DNA from: Myxococcales bacterium | Lineage (GTDB): Bacteria > Myxococcota_A > UBA9160 > SMWR01 | NCBI GenBank assembly: GCA_022571825.1 | Contig: JACZXC010000005.1 | Span: 1 to 19,338, forward strand | Reading direction: 5' to 3' | Length of the DNA: 19,338 bases | Part shown: piece by piece, positions 1 to 7,796 of the stretch | How the letters are laid out: every line of letters starts with the position of its first letter | Numbering within the stretch: position 1 is the stretch's first letter | Notes under the pieces: generated by a model | Database searches by the model: none | Told to the model about the DNA's origin: nothing | The model's input: the letters and a program-made list of their open reading frames with translations, nothing else | Made by a program: the position numbers and the translations under genes

Positions 1-600
1 ATCGGCGTCGGGGGGGCCGGGGGCGGCCTGGTCCTGGTCGAGCGGTCGGCGGCGGGGGTCGAAGTCTCGCCATTCGGCGGAGTGGATCGTTCGCGGCGAC
101 TCGACACCCTCGACTTCGATGGGGTCGCCTTCGAACCGCTGCCCGAGGGCCGGGCCGTGGCGTCTCGGGTGCGCGACGCGGGCCTGGTGTTGATCGCTGC
201 CGACGCATTTGCGGCCGGTTCACGTCTCGTGGATATGAGCGTCGAGTACGCCAAAACCCGCGAACAATTCGGTGTGACCATCGGCCACTTCCAGGCGCTC
301 AAGCACCAGCTGGCCAACATGGCCGTCGAGATCGAACCGGCGCGCGCCCTCTTCTGGTATGCGGCCCATGCCTTCGATCATATTCCGGGAGAGGCCGAGC
401 GGGCCGCGGCGATCGCGAAAGCGCATTGTACCGACGGCGCCATGCGGGTCGCTCGCAGCGCCGTCGAGGCTCACGGGGGCATCGGCTTTACCTGGGAATG
501 CGACGTCCAGATCTGGTTCAAGCGGGCCCTGTTCGACCGCGCGTTTCTCGGCTTGCCGTCATTCCACCGCGAGCGCGCCGCCCAGCTCGCGGGTTGGTGA
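1..600 (+). CDS. Acyl-CoA dehydrogenase, C-terminal part (5' end outside window)
   Basis: The frame is open from base 1 and ends at TGA 598-600, giving 199 residues of a protein whose family is usually about 350-400, so roughly the first half is missing. Acyl-CoA dehydrogenases are FAD enzymes that introduce the alpha-beta double bond in acyl-CoA thioesters in the cytoplasm. The visible part holds the end of the beta domain and the helical C-terminal domain. SVEYAKTREQFGVTIGHFQ followed by ALKHQLANM is the classic flavin/substrate helix signature. EAHGGIGFTWE is the FAD-contacting block, in the form I associate with steroid and branched-chain FadE proteins of actinobacteria. The GTG at base 82 that gives a shorter open frame is internal. 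The next gene follows after 58 bases on the same strand, so the two may be co-transcribed. The exact substrate cannot be read from this fragment. Confidence 0.93.
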   Translation: MGVGGAGGGLVLVERSAAGVEVSPFGGVDRSRRLDTLDFDGVAFEPLPEGRAVASRVRDAGLVLIAADAFAAGSRLVDMSVEYAKTREQFGVTIGHFQALKHQLANMAVEIEPARALFWYAAHAFDHIPGEAERAAAIAKAHCTDGAMRVARSAVEAHGGIGFTWECDVQIWFKRALFDRAFLGLPSFHRERAAQLAGW

Positions 601-658
601 CGCGTCCGACCGAACGCCTGCGTCGACGCGGATGCCCGCTGTCACGCCGAGGCGCCCC

Positions 659-1498
659 GTGAAGTTCGGAGTCGCCCTCTCCCGCCTCAATCCCCGGCTT
701 CACGTCGACGTCACCGTGGAGGCCGAGCGCCTTGGATTCGAGTCGGTCTGGATGGCCGACCATCTGGTATTTCCAATGGACCTGTCGGGCTCTCCACATC
801 CCGGTGAGGACACACCGCCGGTTCCGCCATCGACGCCGGTTTTCGACACCTTTGGCTGGCTCTGCTTCCTCGCGGGAAAGACCTCTCGCATTCGGCTCGG
901 GACCAACGTGTACCTCCTCGGGCTGCGACATCCCTTCACCGCGGCGCGGGCCGTGCAGACCCTGGATTGGGTGTCCGGCGGGCGCGCCGAGATCGGAATC
1001 GGCGCCGGCTGGCTGCGCAGCGAATGGACCGCTGCGGGTCTCGACCCGCGGTCCCGGGGACGCCGTCTCGACGAGGCACTGACCGTGTGCAAGCGACTGT
1101 GGACCGAGGAGGTGGTGGAGCACCGCGGCGAGTTCTTCGACTTCGATCCGGTGATGTTCGAGCCCAAGCCGGTTCAGAAGCCCTGGCCCCCGATTCACGT
1201 CGGGGGGGAGTCCCCGGCGGCCCTGCGACGCGCTGCGTTTCATGGCAACGGGTGGTACGGACTCACCCACACCCTCGAATCCGCGTCCGCGATGGCGGGG
1301 CGCCTGGCCGGGCTGCGCTGCCAGGCCGGGCGCGAGGGCGAGCCCTTCGAGTTGAGCCTGGGCGGGCGCGTGCGCGAGCCCGACGACATCAGACGCTGGG
1401 AGGACGTTGGCATCGATCGACTGGTGGTCTCGCCGTGGACGCGATCCAGCGAAGCGATCGACGGGCTGCGCCGGTTCGCGGATCTCGTCTTCGGCTGA
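659..1498 (+). CDS. LLM-class oxidoreductase, probably F420-dependent (TIGR03619-like)
   Basis: A 279-residue luciferase-like monooxygenase-fold protein (PF00296). Members use reduced F420 or FMN as a hydride carrier in the cytoplasm. Visible signatures are MKFGVALSRL at the N-terminus (first beta strand), GFESVWMADHLVFP (about 27-40), IRLGTNVYLLGLRHPF (78-93), AEIGIGAGWLRSEW (110-123) and PPIHVGGESPAALRRAA (177-193). The layout and length match the TIGR03619 (Rv2161c-like) group, usually assigned F420. I chose GTG 659 because it places the family-typical MKFG at residue 1 and has GAGG at 649-652, six bases upstream. ATG 632 in the same frame would add nine residues but has no ribosome-binding site. 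It follows the acyl-CoA dehydrogenase by 58 bases, which suggests a lipid or isoprenoid oxidation role. The substrate is unknown and the F420 assignment is inferred from family. Confidence 0.88.
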   Translation: MKFGVALSRLNPRLHVDVTVEAERLGFESVWMADHLVFPMDLSGSPHPGEDTPPVPPSTPVFDTFGWLCFLAGKTSRIRLGTNVYLLGLRHPFTAARAVQTLDWVSGGRAEIGIGAGWLRSEWTAAGLDPRSRGRRLDEALTVCKRLWTEEVVEHRGEFFDFDPVMFEPKPVQKPWPPIHVGGESPAALRRAAFHGNGWYGLTHTLESASAMAGRLAGLRCQAGREGEPFELSLGGRVREPDDIRRWEDVGIDRLVVSPWTRSSEAIDGLRRFADLVFG

Positions 1499-1542
1499 GG
1501 CGGCACAGGAATAGCATCTTGATGACGGGCGCGATCCACTGA

Positions 1543-3312
1543 TCACTCGGAGGCCGTCGGGCCCTGTCGTATGCGCAGGGTCCGCAGGCGGTTGATGGCC
1601 GCCGCGATCTCGAAACCGCGGGGTCGGGCCAGGTTGCCCGGGTGTTGCTCAGCGCGATGGAAGGGATCCAACTCGTCGAGGCCGTGGTTGTCGAAGAAGT
1701 CTTCCAGCTGGGCGATGACCTGGCGCAGGGTTGCTCCCCCCTTCGCGAAGCGCCTGGTGGCGAGGTGGATCGCGTTCCCGACGGCGCGGGTCTGGCTCGG
1801 GTCGACGAGCTGCTCGACGCCGCGAAGATCGATCACCTCGTCGCCGAAGAGAATCAGATCGATGGCCTTGGCGTCGATCTTCACGTCGCGGCGCCCCCGC
1901 GAGGGATCGAAGCTCTCGGCCAGGGGGATGCGGTCCGCGCATTTCTTCAACGGCGATCGAGTCTCGATGCGCCTCCCCGTGGCGTGGGACGCCGCGATGC
2001 GCCGGGCTTCATCGGTGACGTCGACGGGTCGGAACTCCCGCATGGCGATCACGCAGTCCGCCACGTCGAAGTAGTCGCCGCAGCCGCCCATCACCAGCAC
2101 CGTCGAAACACCCCATGTGTCGTAGAGTTCGCGCACCCGCTCGAGGAACGGCGTGATCGGCTCGAACTCCTTGTGAACCAGGGCCTGCATCCGAGCGTCG
2201 CGCACCATGAAGTTCGTAGCCGAGGTATCCTCGTCCAGCAGTAGCCCGGTGGCGCCCACCTCGATGGCCTCGAGAATGTTCGCCGCCTGACTGGTGCTCC
2301 CGCTGGCGTCTTCACTGCAGAACGCCCGGGTACTGCGCCCCTGGGGCAGGTCGGAGATGAAGGCGCTGATGTCGACGCGCTCGACGCGGCGGCCGTCCTC
2401 CGCCCGGATCTTGACCAGGTCGGGTGCGCTCACTACCCACTCGCGGCCGTCGCCCGGAACGTGCGGGTAGACGCCGCGTTCGAGTGCCCGTAACAGCGTC
2501 GATTTTCCGTGGTATCCGCCGCCCACGATCAGCGTCACCCCGCGGCGGATTCCCATGCCCGTGATTTCCCGACCGGGGCCGTCGGGTCTCTCGATCGGAT
2601 TCGGCAGGGAGAGGCTGACCCGCAGCGACTCGGGCGATGCAAACGGGACCGCCTGGGATCCGCGCAGGGGCCGGTCGCTGGCGCCGCTCGCCCGCGGCAG
2701 AAGGGCGCCGTCGCCGACGAAGGCGACCAGGCCGAGTTCGTCGAGCCGCCCGCGGATGGCCTGTTGGTTCTCGATGCACTCCACGAAACGGGTCGCCTCG
2801 CGATGGGGCAGCTCCGCCCAGCAGAGGCCCGACTCGGCGATTCGGGGCAGGTCGCGACACAGCATGGCCTGAGCTTGGCGACCCAGCACGCGCCGCCCGG
2901 CGGCGGGCAACCCGAGCTGCAGACGGATCTCGATCCAGTCGGGGGTGACCACCGCGGCGGTTCGCTCCAGCACTTCCTGCGCTCCGGCATCGATCTGCAC
3001 GACGCCGCTCTTGCCGCTGCCCCTTCGGTGGCTTTCGCCGCCCCCGATGGCGGTGCTGACGCACCGCGCGAGGAAGTCTTCGCATGCCATGCGGCGGACC
3101 GGGCCGTCGAACCAGTCGGGAGGCAGCCGAGCCTCGGACATGGGCATGCGGATCCGGAGCTTCGAGGGGTTCGCGAAGGGGTCGCCCTGGACGTGATCGA
3201 CGAACAGCGTGAAGCGCGGAAACTCGAACGAGCCCTTGATCTCGTGGTAGGCCTTGTAGCCCCGCCCATCGATTCGGTCGAGGATGCGCCGCAGATCGTC
3301 AGCGCTGGGCAC
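1543..3312 (-). CDS. ABC-class P-loop ATPase, PF09818 / MRB1590-like
   Basis: A 589-residue protein of the 'predicted ATPase of the ABC class' family (COG3044, PF09818). Order of parts: an N-terminal ABC_N-type domain (1 to about 245) with HEIKGSFEFPRFTL and DHVQGDPFANPS (40-50); Walker A GGGYHGKST (264-272); a PGDGRE loop (286-291); an ABC-signature-like SGSTSQA (337-343); Walker B with LLLDEDTSATNFM (357-369); a GGCGDYFDVAD segment (409-419); and a C-terminal domain ending near 580. All nucleotide-binding motifs look intact. The trypanosome relative MRB1590 is an RNA-binding accessory of mitochondrial RNA editing. The bacterial role is not established to my knowledge. The GTG start lies nine bases after the stop of the upstream SDR and has no clear Shine-Dalgarno sequence, which suggests coupled translation. 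There are no membrane segments, so it is not a transporter subunit despite the ABC label. Confidence 0.93.
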   Translation of the reverse strand: MPSADDLRRILDRIDGRGYKAYHEIKGSFEFPRFTLFVDHVQGDPFANPSKLRIRMPMSEARLPPDWFDGPVRRMACEDFLARCVSTAIGGGESHRRGSGKSGVVQIDAGAQEVLERTAAVVTPDWIEIRLQLGLPAAGRRVLGRQAQAMLCRDLPRIAESGLCWAELPHREATRFVECIENQQAIRGRLDELGLVAFVGDGALLPRASGASDRPLRGSQAVPFASPESLRVSLSLPNPIERPDGPGREITGMGIRRGVTLIVGGGYHGKSTLLRALERGVYPHVPGDGREWVVSAPDLVKIRAEDGRRVERVDISAFISDLPQGRSTRAFCSEDASGSTSQAANILEAIEVGATGLLLDEDTSATNFMVRDARMQALVHKEFEPITPFLERVRELYDTWGVSTVLVMGGCGDYFDVADCVIAMREFRPVDVTDEARRIAASHATGRRIETRSPLKKCADRIPLAESFDPSRGRRDVKIDAKAIDLILFGDEVIDLRGVEQLVDPSQTRAVGNAIHLATRRFAKGGATLRQVIAQLEDFFDNHGLDELDPFHRAEQHPGNLARPRGFEIAAAINRLRTLRIRQGPTASE

Positions 3313-3321
3313 GGCGCGGGT

Positions 3322-4119
3322 TCATGTCGAGAAGTTGGCGAGAATCCCCTTGAACTTGCTCTCGACGATGTCGCGGAACTCGGGATGGGTGAAGATGTAG
3401 GGCGAATTCTCGCGGATCCCGCGGACCACGGACTCTCCCACAGCAATTGGCTCGATGCCGGCCTCGAGGGCGTCCTTGATCGAGTCGGCTCGTCCCCCCG
3501 CATCTTCGAGCCGCGCCGGTCGGTTGCGATCGGCATCCAGCAGGTTGGTTCGGACGCCCGCGGGACACAGGGCCGAGACGCCGATGCCATCGGATTGGAG
3601 CTCAAGGCGCAACGCCTCGGTGAATCCGATCACGGCGAACTTCGTTGTGCAGTAGACGCCGAGCCCCGGAGCGGACAGCAATCCTCCCACCGACGCAGTG
3701 TTCACGATCTGTGCTTCCCCGCCCTGGGCGCGCAGGCGCGGCACGAAGGCATGGCAGCCGTTGACCACGCCGCCGAGGTTGACCGAGAGGATCCATTCCC
3801 AGTCGTCCGGGGTGGCATTCTGGAGCGAACCGCCGACGATCACCCCGGCGTTGTTGCAGACGACATGGACCGCGCCCATCTCCCGAAAGGCGGTCTCGGC
3901 CAACGCCTCCGTCGATGCGCGATCCGAAACGTCGGTCGGTACCGCCAAGGACTCCGCGCCCCCGTGCTTCAGTTCCGCGGCAGTTTCCTCGGCTCCCGCC
4001 GCGTCGATATCCGCCACGACCACCCGCATACCCGCCCCCGCCAGGGCCTCGCAGAGACCGCGCCCGATGCCGCTGGCGCCCCCCGTCACCACCGCGACCT
4101 TGCCCTCGATGTCCCGCAT
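3322..4119 (-). CDS. Classical short-chain dehydrogenase/reductase (SDR)
   Basis: A 265-residue NAD(P)-dependent oxidoreductase of the classical SDR family, cytoplasmic. The Rossmann motif TGGASGIG is at 12-19, with an acidic VADID at the end of the second strand (35-39) that favours NAD(H). NNAGV is at 89-93, the structural Asn in SVNLGG (112-117), Ser 143 in NTASVGG, and the catalytic pair Tyr156/Lys160 in YCTTK. The C-terminal segment (EPIAVGESVVRGIRENSPYIFTHPE split over 223-247) resembles SDRs annotated as acting on steroids, alcohols or hydroxyacyl compounds, but no substrate can be named. The ATG start is fixed by the standard distance to the Rossmann motif. A GGGAG abuts it with no spacing, a poor ribosome-binding site. 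It is followed after nine bases by the PF09818 ATPase gene, so the pair is very probably one transcript. Confidence 0.93.
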   Translation of the reverse strand: MRDIEGKVAVVTGGASGIGRGLCEALAGAGMRVVVADIDAAGAEETAAELKHGGAESLAVPTDVSDRASTEALAETAFREMGAVHVVCNNAGVIVGGSLQNATPDDWEWILSVNLGGVVNGCHAFVPRLRAQGGEAQIVNTASVGGLLSAPGLGVYCTTKFAVIGFTEALRLELQSDGIGVSALCPAGVRTNLLDADRNRPARLEDAGGRADSIKDALEAGIEPIAVGESVVRGIRENSPYIFTHPEFRDIVESKFKGILANFST

Positions 4120-4162
4120 CTCCCGAGAATAGCGTAGAGCGGGGACGGTCAGAGACGAAGCA

Positions 4163-4432
4163 TCACGGGGTCGACGCCGCGGATTCGAGAAACGGGAAAC
4201 GATCGCGGTAGAAGCGTTCCAGCTCGGCCTCCGTCCGTCGGGCCTCCTCCGGATCCACCGGCTCGAAGAAGCGGACCCGACCGATGAGACTCAGCTTGGG
4301 ATCGTCGGAAAACCGCGAAGCGCCAGCGAGACGTGCGAGGCCCTCGCACGCGCCGAAGAAAGCGACGGGAACCAGGAGTGTCGCCAGCCAGAGCCCGAGT
4401 CGGTGCCCGCCGACGGGCTCTGAGGCGCGCAT
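4163..4432 (-). CDS. Small membrane-anchored protein of unknown function (possible remnant)
   Basis: An 89-residue frame from ATG 4432 to TGA 4163. Residues about 12-36 form one hydrophobic segment (LGLWLATLLVPVAFFGACEG) followed by LARLAG, then a charged, probably extracytoplasmic or cytoplasmic tail of about 50 residues (EEARRTEAELERFYRDRFPF). Most third codon positions are G or C, as in the neighbouring genes, which supports it being coding. The start of the protein (hydrophobic helix then EGLARLAG) is the arrangement I know from membrane-anchored SGNH/GDSL-type proteins, but no catalytic block follows, so it could be a truncated remnant or an unrelated single-pass protein. No Shine-Dalgarno sequence is visible. 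It ends 43 bases before the SDR and may lead that operon. No function assigned. Confidence 0.5.
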   Translation of the reverse strand: MRASEPVGGHRLGLWLATLLVPVAFFGACEGLARLAGASRFSDDPKLSLIGRVRFFEPVDPEEARRTEAELERFYRDRFPFLESAASTP

Positions 4433-4615
4433 CGGCGATTCGCGTGCCGTTCAGTCCGCCGGGTCCCAGGGGTCGGGCCGGCCCCGCGAGTCGAGGGAAC
4501 GCCGCGCTCCTCTTCGCATGGGGATGTGATACACCCCGTGTGGTCCGGATCGCAACTCGCCGGCGGTACCCCGGGGGCCCTTCCCCGGGGCTAAGGTGAT
4601 TCCGGACGGCGGCCG
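4433..4615. promoter_or_regulatory. Divergent intergenic region upstream of PilZ gene and small membrane protein
   Basis: These 183 bases separate two divergent genes and should hold promoters for both, but no convincing -35/-10 pair is visible. Two copies of the palindrome CCCCGGGG (4569-4576 and 4583-4590) are separated by six bases and could form a GC-only hairpin in the leader of the PilZ mRNA. A shorter inverted repeat ACAC-CCC-GTGT lies at 4531-4541. No open frame with a ribosome-binding site is seen here. Confidence 0.35.
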
Positions 4616-4966
4616 ATGAGTGACGAGGCTCTGAATAGGGTGGACTCCATGCACGAGAAATCGGGCCGACGTCGGGATGCCCGCATCCGGACCCAATTCG
4701 AGACCCTGAGCGATTCCGGAACCGCTGTTCTCCTGGATATCTCCTACTCCGGCGCGTTGCTTGGCGAGACCTCGGTCCTGCCGGACGTCGGCACGGTCAT
4801 CACACTCTACGTCTTTCTTCAGCCCGTCGATCCGATCGAGCTGGTGGGAGCGGTCGTCCGGCACACCGAGAACGGATTTGCGATCGAATACAAGGACGTC
4901 AGCCCGGCCGTTCGCCGTCTGGTGGACGACGCATCCGCGATCGTCCGGACTCCACCCAAGGTCTAG
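4616..4966 (+). CDS. PilZ-domain protein, probable c-di-GMP receptor
   Basis: A 116-residue single-domain PilZ protein (PF07238), a cytoplasmic family that binds the second messenger cyclic di-GMP and passes the signal to motility, polysaccharide or secretion machinery. Both binding motifs are present: RRRDAR with the RxxxR pair R19/R23, and DISYSG (41-46), matching the D/NxSxxG loop. The intervening and following strands (TVITLYVFLQ, LVGAVVRHTENGFAIEY) fit the beta barrel. ATG 4616 is taken as the start. An in-frame ATG at 4649 (residue 12) has a better Shine-Dalgarno (AGGG-TGG at 4638-4643, spacing five) and would still keep both motifs, so the true protein may be 105 residues. No output domain is fused, so its target is unknown. 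Its stop TAG overlaps the stop of the convergent aminopeptidase gene. Confidence 0.88.
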   Translation: MSDEALNRVDSMHEKSGRRRDARIRTQFETLSDSGTAVLLDISYSGALLGETSVLPDVGTVITLYVFLQPVDPIELVGAVVRHTENGFAIEYKDVSPAVRRLVDDASAIVRTPPKV

Positions 4967-7545
4967 GAATCGAGTCGCGCCTCCAGGTCGGCCGCGGCTT
5001 CCCGGCGAAAGCCCCGATACCAATCGAAACGTTCCAGAGTCTGGCGAAGCGCACGCTCGCCGCCCGGAAGCGGGTGATCGCGGAAGAACGCGGCGATCTC
5101 GCGTCGATATCGGGGTTCGAGCAGGGGAGTCGTGGCCTCGATCAGCCGACTCGCGAGCAGCGGCGGCATTCGACGGCGCAGCGCACTCCACCGTTTCTGG
5201 ATGAACGCCCAGCATCGCTGCCGAGCTGCCGGATTCGCGAGCAGGCGGGCCAGCACGAAGATCAAGTCCTGGGTCGGGATCCGCTCGGTGAGCGACATCG
5301 CGAGGGTCCGATCGACGCATCGACGCCCGCGAAAATCGGCCAGCGCCAACAAGAACCGGCGCTTCTCCTGGGGCGATCGCGCGCGAGTCATGGCGGTGGT
5401 GAAGCGGCGGTAGCGTTGCTCGCCTCCCGCCCGGGCGGCCAGGGCCACGACAGTGTCCGCCAGGTTGGCATCGAGGGAGCGCCGGTCGACGAGGTACCGA
5501 TCGCAACGGATCTCGGCCGAGGCGATCACCGACTCCGACCCCGCCACCGAGCCCACCAGGGCCAGCAGGATGGCGCGACGCAGCCGCACCTCATCGGGCT
5601 CGTTGCGGGCGGGATGCCAGCCAAGGGACTTGAAGGCCGGTCCAAACTGAGCGACCAGCCAATTGCGGAAGGATACGGCGCTCTCGGGGGTGACACTCGG
5701 AATCAGCGAATGCGCGATGAACGCGAGGGGCTTGTGCAGCGCGACCAGGACGTCGGGATCCGCCTCCTCTGCCAGAGCTTCGGCCAGATCGAGGACCGTT
5801 CCGATCCGGGCGCGCCGAGCGCGCACGAGGGCCCACTGGTGGTCGACGAGACCCATCCTCTCGACGGCAGCGAGGGACGAAAGGGAAGCGACAAGGGTGC
5901 GCATCTCGCTCGGGTCGTGCAGGGGTCGAAAGAAACCACCCTCGTCGGCGTTGCCGTAGACGAACCGAGGCTCCGGCGTCCGCAGGTCGATTCGTTCCCG
6001 CGTGTGGGTCAGCAGACGGCGCTCGAGCCGACGCGGCCCCAGCCGGGCCACCCAGGGCACGGGCCAGGGCGGGGCGGGGCGGGTTCGTCGCGACCGGAGC
6101 GGCGGTCGCAACTGGAAGCGTTCCTGACGGAGCCAAAGCTGAGTGCGCCCGCCCGAGCGAACCCGCCGGACCTCGATGAGAGGGTAGCCCTCGCGCTCGA
6201 TCCAGGCCCGGGCGATGGGCTCGACCTCGACGCCCGACGCCTTGGTGAGGGCACGCCAGAGATCGGCCGCCACCGTGTTTCCCTCGCGATGGCGGCGAAT
6301 GTAGCGTCGAACACCGCGACGAAACGCGGCGGGGCCCAGATAGCGCTCGAGCATGCGCACCACCGACGCTCCCTTCTCGTAGGTGATGAGGTCGAAGTTC
6401 TGATTGGCGTCGGCGGGTGTCCGCACCCGGCAGTAGATCGGGTGGGTGTGGCGAAGGGAGTCGAGTTCGAGTGCGGCCGCACGACCGTGCTGGAAGTCGT
6501 GCCACATCTTCCACTCGGGCTTCCAGCCGTCGACGATGTGGAAGGCCATCCAGGTGGCGAAGGCTTCGTTTAGCCAGAGGTCGTCCCACCAGGCCATGGT
6601 GACGAGATTGCCGTACCACATATGGGCTAGCTCGTGGCAGATGACCTCCGCGGCGCGTTTCTTCTCCGTCAGGGTGACGGTCGCCGGGTCGACCAGGAGT
6701 AGAGTTTCGCGGAAGAACACCGCCCCCGCGTTCTCCATGGCCCCGAACTCGAAGTCTGGTACCGCCACCAGGTCGAGCTTGTGGTAGGGGTAGGGCAGAC
6801 CGAAGTAATCCTCCAGACGAAGCAGGCACTCCCGGGCGGCCTCCAGCCCGAAGCCCGTGAGCCGGCGTTTCCCCGGAACGTGCCATACGCGGATCGCTGT
6901 CGAGCCGACCCGGGCGGGCTGCGACGCCTCCAGGCGACCCACCGCCAAGGCGATCAGATAGGTCGAGAGCGGCGGTGTCTCCGCAAAGTGCACGGTCTTG
7001 CGATGTCGGGGGAGCCGTTGGACCCGTGCGATGGGCGCGTTGGAGATCGCGGTGTTTCGGCCAGCCGTCGTGACGGAGATCTGAAATCGCGCCTTCATAG
7101 CCGGTTCGTCAAAACAGGGAAAGAACTTCCGCGCGTCGGTGGCCTCGAGTTGAGTGAAGGCGTAACGCTCTGCACCCACGCTCACCCCGTAGAGTCCGCA
7201 CAGGTCGGTGCGCAGCTTTCCGGCGAAGGCGAGGCGCAGTCTGGCGGTTCCCGCCGGAACGGCTTCGGGCAGATGGACCTCGATCATCTCGATCGAGGCG
7301 TGGACCTCGACCCGGCCGCGCAGTGTCCGGCCGTCGACTTCGACGCGTGGCCGCGTCACGCGAAGGTCTACAGCGTGGAGCCGGATTCTGCGCGTAGCGC
7401 GATCGAGCTGGAGCTCGATGGCGACCTCGCCGCGGAAGCCCGTACGATTCTGGGGGTCGATCTCGACGTCTAGGGCGACCCGGCTCGGGCGGATGCCGGG
7501 GGCGAGACGCCGGCTCCGGGTCCGCTTGGCGCGCGGTGCCGCCAA
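4963..7545 (-). CDS. M1-family zinc aminopeptidase
   Basis: An 860-residue metallopeptidase of family M1 (aminopeptidase N / ERAP type), which removes N-terminal residues from peptides. The N-terminal beta-sandwich domain spans about 15-205. The exopeptidase motif GAMEN is at 268-272, the zinc motif HELAH at 304-308 with the third ligand Glu327 in NEAFATW, and the transition-state tyrosine Tyr389 in YEKGASV. The long helical C-terminal part (about 530-860) matches an ERAP1_C-like domain, so the protein is full length. No signal peptide or membrane segment is seen, so it is probably cytoplasmic and acts in peptide recycling. The start is TTG, the only start-like codon before the first domain, 11 bases after the stop of the 79-residue upstream gene and without a clear Shine-Dalgarno sequence. 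Its last four bases overlap the PilZ gene on the opposite strand. Confidence 0.95.
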   Translation of the reverse strand: MAAPRAKRTRSRRLAPGIRPSRVALDVEIDPQNRTGFRGEVAIELQLDRATRRIRLHAVDLRVTRPRVEVDGRTLRGRVEVHASIEMIEVHLPEAVPAGTARLRLAFAGKLRTDLCGLYGVSVGAERYAFTQLEATDARKFFPCFDEPAMKARFQISVTTAGRNTAISNAPIARVQRLPRHRKTVHFAETPPLSTYLIALAVGRLEASQPARVGSTAIRVWHVPGKRRLTGFGLEAARECLLRLEDYFGLPYPYHKLDLVAVPDFEFGAMENAGAVFFRETLLLVDPATVTLTEKKRAAEVICHELAHMWYGNLVTMAWWDDLWLNEAFATWMAFHIVDGWKPEWKMWHDFQHGRAAALELDSLRHTHPIYCRVRTPADANQNFDLITYEKGASVVRMLERYLGPAAFRRGVRRYIRRHREGNTVAADLWRALTKASGVEVEPIARAWIEREGYPLIEVRRVRSGGRTQLWLRQERFQLRPPLRSRRTRPAPPWPVPWVARLGPRRLERRLLTHTRERIDLRTPEPRFVYGNADEGGFFRPLHDPSEMRTLVASLSSLAAVERMGLVDHQWALVRARRARIGTVLDLAEALAEEADPDVLVALHKPLAFIAHSLIPSVTPESAVSFRNWLVAQFGPAFKSLGWHPARNEPDEVRLRRAILLALVGSVAGSESVIASAEIRCDRYLVDRRSLDANLADTVVALAARAGGEQRYRRFTTAMTRARSPQEKRRFLLALADFRGRRCVDRTLAMSLTERIPTQDLIFVLARLLANPAARQRCWAFIQKRWSALRRRMPPLLASRLIEATTPLLEPRYRREIAAFFRDHPLPGGERALRQTLERFDWYRGFRREAAADLEARLDS

Positions 7546-7556
7546 CGGATCGGAAG

Positions 7557-7796
7557 CTAGCCCGCCGGCGCGGCAGCGGGGCTGGCCGGCGGGTAGGCGA
7601 TGTACTCGTCGAGGATGGTCAGGGCGTTGAGGACCGCATCGTGACGCAGGGCGAGGCCCTCGCCGAAGTCGTCCTCGATCGACTCCTCACCATACATTAA
7701 ATAGTGTCTGAAGCGCTCGCAGAGCCGAAGCATCGATTCGGCGCCGGTCTCCGAGAGCAGACGATCGAAACTTTCGAAACGACTGGGTCCCCGCAT
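7557..7796 (-). CDS. Conserved-looking small protein of unknown function (79 aa)
   Basis: Not recognised. The frame starts at ATG 7796 with a very good Shine-Dalgarno (GGAGG on the minus strand, bases 7803-7807, spacing six) and stops at TAG 7557-7559, so it is very likely translated. The protein is mostly helical and acidic: MRGPSRFESFDRLLSETGAE, then LCERFRHYLMYGEESIEDDFGEG and a helix around DAVLNALTILDEYIAY, ending in a Pro/Ala-rich tail (PPASPAAAPAG). There is no signal peptide or membrane segment. It is the first gene of a two-gene operon with the M1 aminopeptidase, 11 bases apart, so it may act with it or drive its translation. A partner or chaperone role is only a guess. Confidence 0.7.
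   Translation of the reverse strand: MRGPSRFESFDRLLSETGAESMLRLCERFRHYLMYGEESIEDDFGEGLALRHDAVLNALTILDEYIAYPPASPAAAPAG

Noticed and set aside
1499..1542. Terminator between the convergent LLM and ATPase genes
   Set aside because: The 44 bases show no convincing stem-loop or T tract.
2509..4137. Open frame of 542 codons on the + strand opposite the ATPase and SDR genes
   Set aside because: It covers two genes with complete family motifs on the other strand; its own product is a low-complexity, charged sequence with no motif and no ribosome-binding site. Long antisense frames are expected at this GC content.
4451..5506. Open frame of 351 codons on the minus strand across the PilZ gene
   Set aside because: It spans parts of two real genes and an intergenic region and has no motif.
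5074..6573. Open frame of 499 codons on the + strand opposite the aminopeptidase
   Set aside because: Antisense to an M1 gene with intact GAMEN and HELAH motifs; composition is typical of a shadow frame.
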